From NCBI GenBank assembly GCA_003161205.1, contig PMOU01000633.1, positions 392 to 6,346 on the forward strand: a stretch of DNA of 5,955 bases. Reading direction: 5' to 3'. A program made the position numbers and the translations under genes. Within the stretch, counting starts at the first letter, position 1; the number at the start of each line of letters is the position of its first letter. A model generated the notes under the pieces. The model was not told where the DNA came from. It worked only from the letters and a program-made list of their open reading frames with translations, and made no database searches. This DNA comes from Actinomycetota bacterium (GTDB taxonomy: Bacteria; Actinomycetota; Actinomycetes; Streptosporangiales; Streptosporangiaceae). Positions 1-5,141 of the stretch are shown piece after piece.

Positions 1-1
1 G

Positions 2-637
2 CGGGGCGCGGGCGCGGGGATGCTCAACACCTTCCAGAACTCGGCCATGGTGCTGTCGATGGGCCTGTTCTTCACCATCGTCACCCTCGGGCTCGCCTCC
101 CGGCTGCCGAGCCACCTGTACAAGGGGCTCGTCGCCGCCGGGGTCGACCCCAGCGCCGCCCACCTGGTGGCCAACGAGCCGCCGATCGGCAGCCTGTTCT
201 CGGCCTTCCTCGGCGAGAACCCGATCGCCGAACTACTCGGCCCGACCGGCGCGCTCAGCAAACTGTCGCCCAGCCAGGCCGCCTACATCACCGGCCGCTC
301 GTTCTTCCCCAAGCTCATCGAGGCGCCGTTCGCGGCGGGCCTGCACCTGGCGTTTACCTTTGCCGCCATCGCGACCGCGATCGCTGTCATCGCCTCGGCC
401 CTGCGCGGCCGCCGCTACCTGCATAGCCCGGCCGAGCCCATCTCCGAGGAACTGGCCGAGGGCGCCGCTGAGACGGCGGGCCTGGTCGGCCTGGACGAGA
501 CCGCCGCGCTGCCCGGCGGCAACGGCAACGGCAACGGGACCGCCCGGACGCGCGAGCACGGCGGGAACGGCGTCCACGTCGCCTCGGCGAGTTCTGGTGC
601 TGACACCGAACTCGGCACCTCAGCCGAGAACGTCTGA
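2..637 (+). CDS. MFS drug exporter, DHA2 (EmrB/QacA) type, C-terminal part (5' end outside window)
   Basis: The frame is open to the left edge and begins within RGAGAGMLNTFQNS, so the ATG at 20 is internal and the gene starts upstream of the window. About 211 residues are visible. GAGM followed by a TFQNS-like segment is typical of a late transmembrane helix in 14-helix DHA2 transporters, which export drugs or metabolites by proton antiport in the inner membrane. I see two hydrophobic segments: fragment residues about 15-35, and about 113-135 before the basic stop GRRY. Between them lies a long loop (about 75 residues), as is usual between the last two helices of this group. The tail after the last helix (about 75 residues) is hydrophilic, acidic and Gly/Asn-rich, and probably a disordered cytoplasmic extension. 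The merR gene follows after 5 bp, suggesting one operon. The substrate cannot be read from this fragment. Confidence 0.83.
   Translation, partial: RGAGAGMLNTFQNSAMVLSMGLFFTIVTLGLASRLPSHLYKGLVAAGVDPSAAHLVANEPPIGSLFSAFLGENPIAELLGPTGALSKLSPSQAAYITGRSFFPKLIEAPFAAGLHLAFTFAAIATAIAVIASALRGRRYLHSPAEPISEELAEGAAETAGLVGLDETAALPGGNGNGNGTARTREHGGNGVHVASASSGADTELGTSAENV
518..535 (+). repeat. Hexanucleotide tandem repeat (GGCAAC x3) in the exporter tail
   Basis: Three perfect in-frame copies of GGCAAC encode Gly-Asn-Gly-Asn-Gly-Asn in the hydrophilic C-terminal tail of the exporter. The array could vary in copy number by slippage without breaking the frame. It is short and sits in a region that is probably disordered, so a functional role is doubtful. 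Confidence 0.6.
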
Positions 638-642
638 TCAGG

Positions 643-1170
643 TTGAGCACGACTGCTGGTAGCTCGGCCACGGCACCCGCCGCAGGCGAGCAGCGATCCG
701 GGCCGGAGCAGGCGGACGGCAGGCCGCTGCTCGGCATCGGAGCCGCCGCGGCCCAGGCCGGTGTCTCGGAGCGGGCGCTGCGTTACTACCAGCAGCTCGG
801 CCTGATCACCCCGTGCGCCAGCACGCCGGGCAGAATGCGCCGCTATTCCGAGGACGACCTGGCCCGGGTGGCGCGCATCCGCCAGCTCCAGGTCCTGCTC
901 GGCCTCAACCTAGACGAGATCGCCGTCGTGCTGCGCAACGAAGACCGGATGGCCCAGATCAGGCGCAGCTACCACCATGAGCAGACCAGCGACGCCGAAC
1001 GCTGGGAGCTCGTCCGCGAGAACCTGGGCCTGCAGCACGACCTCCGGGCGACGGTGGAGGCCAAGCGGGTCGCGATCGAAAGTTTCCTGGCCGACCTGGA
1101 CGCCCGGATCGCCCGCTCCAACGACCTGCTGACCCAGATGACCGATGGCCCGCTGACCGCCCCGGCCTAA
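643..1170 (+). CDS. MerR-family transcriptional regulator
   Basis: A 175-residue protein. Residues about 29-98 form the MerR winged helix-turn-helix: LLGIGAAAAQAGVSERALRYY (recognition region), then QQLGLITP, the wing around RRYSEDDL, and the VARIRQLQVLLGLNLDEI helix. Residues about 100-165 form the long helical dimerisation segment. There is no Cys-rich metal site (only C58) and no large drug-binding domain, so the ligand is unknown. The start is TTG at 643. It is the only ATG/GTG/TTG between the upstream in-frame stop (601-603) and the helix-turn-helix, but its ribosome site is poor (CAGG directly adjacent). The first 28 residues look disordered. The gene lies 5 bp after the MFS exporter gene, so it is likely cotranscribed and likely controls exporter expression. 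That target is inferred from position. Its 3' 261 bp are overlapped antisense by the open frame of the E2 gene. Confidence 0.88.
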   Translation: MSTTAGSSATAPAAGEQRSGPEQADGRPLLGIGAAAAQAGVSERALRYYQQLGLITPCASTPGRMRRYSEDDLARVARIRQLQVLLGLNLDEIAVVLRNEDRMAQIRRSYHHEQTSDAERWELVRENLGLQHDLRATVEAKRVAIESFLADLDARIARSNDLLTQMTDGPLTAPA

Positions 1171-2376
1171 CAGATAACGCATGATCCGCGCCGGGGATTC
1201 GACGCAGTCGGCGATGAACCGCAGGAAGCCGCCTGCGGTCTGGCCATCACAGACCCGGTGATCGAAGGACAGCGTGAGCTGGGTCAGGTGCCGGGCGGCC
1301 AGCTGACCGTTCACGATCCATGGCCGCTCGATGATCCGGCCGATACCCAGGATCGCCACCTCGGGATGGTTAATGATGGCGGCCGAGCCGTCCACACCGA
1401 AGACCCCGTAGTTGTTGACCGTGAAAGTCCCGCCGGTGAGTTCGGCGGGCCTGAGCGTGCCTTGCCTGGCGCGCAGCGTATAGTCGGCGAGCGCGGCGGA
1501 CAACTGCTCCAGGGTGCAGCCGTGGGCGTCGGGAACGAGCGGTACCAGCAGGCCGCGATCGGTCTGCGCGGCGAAGCCGAGATGAACCGAGGACCCCATC
1601 ACGATCGTGTCGTCTTCGACCTTCGCATTCAGCTCGGGATAACGGCGCAGCCCCAGTATGACGAACCGGGATAGCAGTGCGAGCAGGCTGATCCTGGGCT
1701 CGGCGGCGGCGGCGTTCAGCGTCGCGCGGAGCTGGAGCAGCTCGGTGGCATCCGCATCCACCCAGACGGTCGCCTCAGGGATCTCCCGGCGCGACCGGCT
1801 GAGCTTATCGGCCGTGATCTTGCGGATGCCCTGCAGCGGTATCCGGGTGACCTGCTCAGTCCCGGCGGGCCGGGCCGCGATCGCCCTTTCGACGTCCTGC
1901 CTGGTGATCAGGCCATCACGGCCTGATCCGCTGATGGCGGCGAGGTCGAGGCCGGCGTTCCGCGCGAGCCGCCTGACGATCGGGGAGACAACGGGGACAC
2001 GCCCGGCGGAGCGGGCGGGGCGTGCCGCGATCGGAGCCGGCGGGTCATCTGGCGCGGGCCGCCGCCGGCGAGATCGCGCGTCCGTGGTGCCGTAGCCGAC
2101 GAGGACGGCGCCACTCTCGCCATCGGCGTGGGAACCGGCCCGGTCATCGCTCACCGTGATGAGCGGATCCCCGACGGCGAGCAGGTCTCCCGGCCCGGCG
2201 TGCAGTTCCGCCACCCGGCCGGCGAACGGAACCGGGATCTCGACCACCGCCTTGGCTGTCTCGACCTCCACGACGTCCTGATCGACCGTGACGAAGTCCC
2301 CTACCTGAACGTGCCACGACACGATCTCGGCTTCGGTCAGGCCTTCGCCCAGATCCGGGAGAACGAAGGCGGCCAT
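910..2376 (-). CDS. bkdC: Dihydrolipoamide acyltransferase (E2) of a branched-chain 2-oxoacid dehydrogenase complex, with anomalous C-terminal extension
   Basis: E2 is the core of the complex. It takes the acyl group from E1 on a lipoyl arm and transfers it to CoA. Residues 1-75 are a single lipoyl domain with the lipoylated Lys42 in VETAKAVVE. Residues about 76-127 are a short linker with the basic patch RSRRRR at 101-106. Residues about 128-165 are the peripheral subunit-binding domain (SPIVRRLARNAGLDL, DGLITRQDV). Residues about 175-402 are the catalytic domain, with FTVNNYGVFG and the active-site motif DHRVCDG (His373, Asp377). The ATG abuts the E1-beta stop, with a weak GAGG 11 nt upstream. 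Family similarity ends near residue 402 (ARIMRYL, about position 1171). The frame then runs 86 more codons antisense through merR to a TAG at 910-912, giving 488 residues where 400 or so are expected. Those residues look like antisense shadow sequence. Pyruvate-type specificity is less likely but not excluded. Confidence 0.85.
   Translation of the reverse strand: MAAFVLPDLGEGLTEAEIVSWHVQVGDFVTVDQDVVEVETAKAVVEIPVPFAGRVAELHAGPGDLLAVGDPLITVSDDRAGSHADGESGAVLVGYGTTDARSRRRRPAPDDPPAPIAARPARSAGRVPVVSPIVRRLARNAGLDLAAISGSGRDGLITRQDVERAIAARPAGTEQVTRIPLQGIRKITADKLSRSRREIPEATVWVDADATELLQLRATLNAAAAEPRISLLALLSRFVILGLRRYPELNAKVEDDTIVMGSSVHLGFAAQTDRGLLVPLVPDAHGCTLEQLSAALADYTLRARQGTLRPAELTGGTFTVNNYGVFGVDGSAAIINHPEVAILGIGRIIERPWIVNGQLAARHLTQLTLSFDHRVCDGQTAGGFLRFIADCVESPARIMRYLLGRGGQRAIGHLGQQVVGAGDPGVQVGQETFDRDPLGLHRRPEVVLQAQVLADELPAFGVAGLLMVVAAPDLGHPVFVAQHDGDLV
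1160..1196. terminator. Weak stem between convergent merR and E2 gene ends
   Basis: CCCCGGC at 1160-1166 is the perfect reverse complement of GCCGGGG at 1190-1196, with a 23-nt loop that contains the merR stop. It lies exactly where merR and the conserved part of the E2 gene meet tail to tail, so it could act as a bidirectional hairpin. The loop is long, there is no T-run, and 7-bp GC-only matches are common by chance in such DNA. This is a weak call. Confidence 0.22.
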
Positions 2377-3417
2377 CTAACCGGCCGCCTCGGTGAGGGT
2401 GCCGGTGTCCTGCCATTGCAGCCGGTCCATCGCGTCCAGGATGCGATCGACGCTCGGCAGGTGGTAGTGCTCCAGGCTCGGCGGAGGGTACGGGATGTCG
2501 AATCCCGCTACCCGCAAGATCGGGGCCTCCAGGTAATGGAAGCACTGTTCGGACAGGCGCGCCGCTACCTCCGCGCCGTAGCCGCAGAAGCGGCTGGCCT
2601 CGTGCACGACGATGGCCCGGCCGGTACGCCTGACGGAGCCGGCGACGGTCTCGTCGTCAAAAGGAGAAAGGCTCCGCAGGTCGATGACCTCGACGCTGCG
2701 GCCCTCGTCCGCGGCCGCCTCGGCGGCCTCCAGCGCCGTGGCCAGCGCTCCGCCGTAGGCGATCAGCGTGACATCGGAACCTGGCCGACGCACCAGGGCG
2801 CGGTCCATGGGGATGCCGCCCTGCGCTGAGACGACCTCCTTGGACCAGTAGCGGCGCTTAGGTTCCAGGAAGATCACCGGGTCGGGGCACTCGATCGCCT
2901 GCCGCAGCAGGACGTAGGCATCGGCCGGCGTCCCCGGCGTGACGACCCGGAGGCCGGGCGTATGGGTGTAGTACGCCTCGGACGAGTCGCAGTGGTGTTC
3001 TACGCCGCCGATGCCGCCGCCGTAGGGAATCCGGATCACGATGGGCAGCTCGACCTGGCCCCTGGTGCGGTTGCGGAGCTTAGCCAGATGGCTGGTGATC
3101 TGCTCGAAGGCCGGATAGGCGAAGGCGTCGAACTGCATCTCGACGACCGGGCGCAGGCCGTTCATGGCCATGCCGATGGCGGTGCCGACGATGCCGGACT
3201 CAGCGAGCGGCGTGTCGAATACCCGGGTCTCCCCGAATGCCCCGGCCAGCCCGTCCGTGACCCGGAACACGCCACCGAGCGTCCCGACATCCTCACCGAA
3301 GACCAGGACCGAGTCATCCTCGCCCAGCGCGTCGGACAGCGCCTGGTTCAGGGCGCTCGCCATGGTGACGACCGACCCGGGCGCCAGCCCCCGGTCGTGC
3401 TCCGCGAGCGTCGTCAT
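2377..3417 (-). CDS. bkdB: 2-oxoacid dehydrogenase E1 component, beta subunit (branched-chain type)
   Basis: A 346-residue protein, full length for the family. With E1-alpha it forms the alpha2-beta2 thiamine-diphosphate (ThDP) enzyme that decarboxylates the 2-oxoacid and acylates the lipoyl group of E2. The N-terminal pyrimidine-binding domain shows FGEDVG (40-45), the conserved Glu73 in PLAESGIVG that activates ThDP, and EMQFDAFAYPAFEQI (93-107). The loop IPYGGGIGGVEHHCDSSEA (130-148) carries the two conserved His residues (141, 142). EPKRRYW (185-191) and the C-terminal transketolase-like domain (DLRSLSPFD, VHEASRFCGYG, FDIPYPPPSLEHYHLP) complete it. The ATG at 3415-3417 overlaps the E1-alpha stop as ATGA, which supports this start over Met19. 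Its TAG stop touches the E2 ATG with no gap, so E1 and E2 synthesis is probably coupled. Confidence 0.93.
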   Translation of the reverse strand: MTTLAEHDRGLAPGSVVTMASALNQALSDALGEDDSVLVFGEDVGTLGGVFRVTDGLAGAFGETRVFDTPLAESGIVGTAIGMAMNGLRPVVEMQFDAFAYPAFEQITSHLAKLRNRTRGQVELPIVIRIPYGGGIGGVEHHCDSSEAYYTHTPGLRVVTPGTPADAYVLLRQAIECPDPVIFLEPKRRYWSKEVVSAQGGIPMDRALVRRPGSDVTLIAYGGALATALEAAEAAADEGRSVEVIDLRSLSPFDDETVAGSVRRTGRAIVVHEASRFCGYGAEVAARLSEQCFHYLEAPILRVAGFDIPYPPPSLEHYHLPSVDRILDAMDRLQWQDTGTLTEAAG

Positions 3418-4526
3418 CCCTCGTCCCCCCTCTGCCGTGAACTGGCGAGCTCGGCGGCCAGTTCACGCTGCTGCCTGCGCAACTCCGGAGTTGGCTGGGC
3501 GTAGACGTAGCGGAACAGCTCATCCGGATCGTGGCTGGTGTCGGTGTTCATCCGCTGCCGCAAGGCGGCCGCGGCGGCGTCAGCCTCGGCGTCGGCGATG
3601 GCGATGGCGGTCTCGTCGAGCAGGCCGCGACGACTCAGGTACTCCCGGAGCCGGGTGACCGGGTCGCGCGCGAGCCAGCTATCGACCTCCTCGCGGGAGC
3701 GGTAACGGCTGGCGTCGTCGGCGTTGGTGTGAGCTTCCACGCGGTAGGTGAGCGCCTCGATGAGAACCGGGCCGCCGCCAGCCGCGGCCGACGTCACCGC
3801 ACGCTGTACCACCGCGTAAACGGCGGCTACGTCGTTGCCGTCCACCACCGTCGCGGGAACTCCGTAACCGATGCCCTTGCAGGCCAGCGAGGGAGCCGCG
3901 GTCTGCTTGGACAGCGGGACGCTAATCGCGTATCCGTTGTTCTGGATGAGGAAGACTACCGGCGACTTCCAGACGGCCGCGAAATTCAGGGCCGCGTGCG
4001 TGTCGCCCTCACTGGTCGCGCCGTCGCCGAGCATGACCAGGGCGACCGTGTCCTCGCCCTTGATCACGGCCGCGCGGGCCAGTCCCACGGCGTGCAGGGT
4101 ATTGGTCGCCAGCGGCGTGCACTGGGGTGCCACCCGGTGCTGGTAAGGGTCGTAGCCGCTATGCCAGTCTCCGCGCAGCAGGGTCAGGACCTGGACCGGG
4201 TCCACGCCGCGCGCGGTCACGGCCATCGAATCGCGGTAGGTCGGAAACAGCCAGTCCTGCGGACGCAGAGCCGCCACCGCGCCGATCTGGCATGCTTCCT
4301 GGCCGCGCGCGGATGGGTACACCGCGAGTCGCCCCTGCTTGGTCAGCGCGGTCGCCTGCGCGTCAAACCGGCGGCCGAGCACCATCATCCGGTGCAGGGC
4401 CAGGAGAACGTCATCGTCGGGCATGGCGAAGTCCTCGCCGGGGACAGCGCGGCCTGCGGCGTCCAGCAGCGTGACCGGAGTCTGGCGAGGCAGCAGCCGC
4501 TCAGGTGTCACGGGGACGGTCGCCAT
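3414..4526 (-). CDS. bkdA: 2-oxoacid dehydrogenase E1 component, alpha subunit (branched-chain type)
   Basis: A 370-residue protein, the ThDP-binding partner of the downstream E1-beta. Visible motifs are YPSARGQEA (70-78), FPTYRDS (94-100), TNTLHAVGLARA (141-152), and the ThDP/Mg motif running from GDG (167-169) to NN (196-197), with SEGDTHAALNFA between. The loop YRVEAHTNADDASRYRS (261-277) contains the conserved active-site His266 and corresponds to the loop phosphorylated in mitochondrial E1-alpha. I chose the ATG at 4524-4526 (MATVPVT) because GAGGAG lies 5 nt upstream. The in-frame ATG 39 bp further upstream has no ribosome site and would add MIGATCTSRRGAQ, which looks like leader sequence. 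It is the first gene of the operon and is read away from the divergent Lrp-type gene. Alpha/beta-type E1 in actinobacteria usually means branched-chain rather than pyruvate substrates, but sequence alone does not settle specificity. Confidence 0.92.
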   Translation of the reverse strand: MATVPVTPERLLPRQTPVTLLDAAGRAVPGEDFAMPDDDVLLALHRMMVLGRRFDAQATALTKQGRLAVYPSARGQEACQIGAVAALRPQDWLFPTYRDSMAVTARGVDPVQVLTLLRGDWHSGYDPYQHRVAPQCTPLATNTLHAVGLARAAVIKGEDTVALVMLGDGATSEGDTHAALNFAAVWKSPVVFLIQNNGYAISVPLSKQTAAPSLACKGIGYGVPATVVDGNDVAAVYAVVQRAVTSAAAGGGPVLIEALTYRVEAHTNADDASRYRSREEVDSWLARDPVTRLREYLSRRGLLDETAIAIADAEADAAAAALRQRMNTDTSHDPDELFRYVYAQPTPELRRQQRELAAELASSRQRGDEG

Positions 4527-4531
4527 CTGCG

Positions 4532-4537
4532 CTCCTC
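4532..4537 (-). promoter_or_regulatory. Ribosome binding site of E1-alpha
   Basis: The minus strand reads GAGGAG, then 5 nt, then ATG at 4526. It is the only strong Shine-Dalgarno sequence near the possible starts and decides between ATG 4526 (chosen) and ATG 4565 (no such site). Confidence 0.75.
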
Positions 4538-4544
4538 TTCGGGA

Positions 4545-4559
4545 GGTGCAAGTGGCACC
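4545..4559 (-). promoter_or_regulatory. Small inverted repeat in the bkdA leader
   Basis: GGTGC and GCACC are perfect inverted arms (5 bp) around a 5-nt loop. They lie between the predicted transcription start (about 4571) and the ribosome site at 4532-4537. In RNA this would be a small hairpin just upstream of the ribosome site. In DNA it could be a half-site palindrome. It is short enough to be chance. Confidence 0.25.
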
Positions 4560-4577
4560 GATCATGCGCCGTACTAA

Positions 4578-4583
4578 GTTATA
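4578..4583 (-). promoter_or_regulatory. Predicted -10 of the bkdABC promoter
   Basis: The minus strand reads TATAAC, five of six matches to TATAAT, in a short AT-rich island. It would start transcription near 4571 and give a leader of about 45 nt before ATG 4526. No good -35 is found. The best is TAGATT at 4603-4608 with a long 19-bp spacer, inside the right arm of the inverted repeat. A weak or activator-dependent promoter would fit, by inference. Confidence 0.45.
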
Positions 4584-4584
4584 T

Positions 4585-4611
4585 GTCTAGATCGAATCGT
4601 AAAATCTAGAC
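4585..4611. promoter_or_regulatory. Inverted repeat, candidate Lrp/AsnC-type operator shared by bkdABC and bkdR
   Basis: GTCTAGAT (4585-4592) and ATCTAGAC (4604-4611) are perfect inverted repeats separated by 11 nt. Each arm holds the self-complementary TCTAGA, so the site can also be read as two small palindromes with centres 19 bp apart. It lies 1 bp upstream of the predicted bkdABC -10 and overlaps the predicted bkdR -35. Lrp/AsnC regulators commonly bind palindromic, often AT-rich sites and regulate both themselves and a divergent target. Binding by the adjacent gene product is inferred, not shown. Confidence 0.6.
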
Positions 4612-4635
4612 GAGTATGCCGGTTCTTGTTACTAT
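4607..4635 (+). promoter_or_regulatory. Predicted bkdR promoter, probably leaderless
   Basis: TAGACG (4607-4612; four of six matches to TTGACA), a 17-bp spacer and TACTAT (4630-4635; TAnnnT pattern) form a sigma-70-like promoter. The expected start, 6-9 nt after the -10, falls at about 4642-4645, on or next to the ATG at 4645. There is no Shine-Dalgarno sequence upstream of the ATG, which agrees with leaderless translation, common in actinomycetes. The -35 overlaps the right arm of the inverted repeat, so autoregulation is plausible. Confidence 0.5.
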
Positions 4636-4644
4636 TCTCGACAA

Positions 4645-5115
4645 ATGGCCTCCTCCGATCAGGCAGAAGCAGCGCCCGCTGGACAGGTTGTCCCGCTAGA
4701 TGATGTTGATCTGCGGCTGCTGGAAGAGCTCCGGCAGGACGGCCGGCTATCCATGCGAACACTAGCGGAGCGGGTCCATATCTCCCGGGCAGGGTGTTAC
4801 GCACGGGTGGAGCGCCTGCGGCGCGAGAAAGTCATCACCGGCTTTACCGCGGTGATCGATCCGCGCCGTCTCGGGCCGTCCCTGTCGGCTCACATCTACC
4901 TGCGGATCCGGCAGCACTCGTGGAAGGACGTACGCCATGAGCTGGCCCGCATCGCGGAGATCGAGCACGGCCAGCTGGTAACCGGAGAAAATGACATCGT
5001 GCTCTTTGTCCGCACTCGTGATGCCGAGAGCTTGCGAGCGCTCGTGCTGGACCGGCTGCAGACAATGGACGGGGTCCTATCCACCCACACCGTCCTGGTC
5101 TTCGACGAGCTCTAA
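4645..5115 (+). CDS. bkdR: Lrp/AsnC-family transcriptional regulator, likely regulator of the bkd operon
   Basis: A 156-residue protein, normal for the family. Residues 1-16 are a flexible lead. Residues about 17-75 form the AsnC-type helix-turn-helix and wing: LDDVDLRLLEELRQDGRLSMRTLAERVHISRAGCYARVERLRREKVITGF, then the linker strand TAVIDPRRLG. Residues about 80-156 form the RAM ligand-binding and oligomerisation domain, with the characteristic turn VTGENDIVLFV (Asp117) and the closing strand STHTVLVF. Such proteins sense amino acids or related metabolites. It is divergent from bkdABC across 118 bp. Lrp-type BkdR proteins controlling branched-chain dehydrogenase operons are known in Pseudomonas and Streptomyces, so this role is likely here. 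The ATG has no ribosome site and lies at the predicted transcription start. Several Leu codons are CTA (for example at residues 18 and 40), unusual in this GC-rich setting. Confidence 0.88.
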   Translation: MASSDQAEAAPAGQVVPLDDVDLRLLEELRQDGRLSMRTLAERVHISRAGCYARVERLRREKVITGFTAVIDPRRLGPSLSAHIYLRIRQHSWKDVRHELARIAEIEHGQLVTGENDIVLFVRTRDAESLRALVLDRLQTMDGVLSTHTVLVFDEL

Positions 5116-5141
5116 GCTGACGAAGCCGGCCGCATACGTGC

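Noticed and set aside
387..737. A 116-codon - strand frame across the exporter tail and the merR start
   Set aside because: It is Arg/Pro-rich shadow composition, spans two genes, and shows no domain.
910..1170. The E2 C-terminal tail as a new functional domain
   Set aside because: Every tail codon is the exact antisense of a merR codon and I see no motif in the tail. Antisense read-through after stop loss, or an error, explains it more simply than a selected domain.
2128..2829. A 233-codon + strand frame opposite E1-beta and E2
   Set aside because: It is a composition shadow of two convincing genes and has no family motif. Its ATG lies inside the E2 lipoyl-domain coding region.
2962..3658. 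Two + strand frames of 164 and 180 codons opposite E1-beta and E1-alpha
   Set aside because: They overlap each other and conserved coding sequence on the other strand, and their Arg/Pro/Ala-rich translations are typical of shadows.
3531..4577. A 348-codon open frame on the + strand opposite E1-alpha
   Set aside because: It is entirely antisense to a gene with clear E1-alpha motifs. Long antisense frames are expected in GC-rich DNA, and its translation shows no recognisable domain.
5116..5141. A terminator between convergent bkdR and the methyltransferase gene
   Set aside because: The gap is only 26 bp. It contains GCCGGC but no stem of useful length and no T-run.
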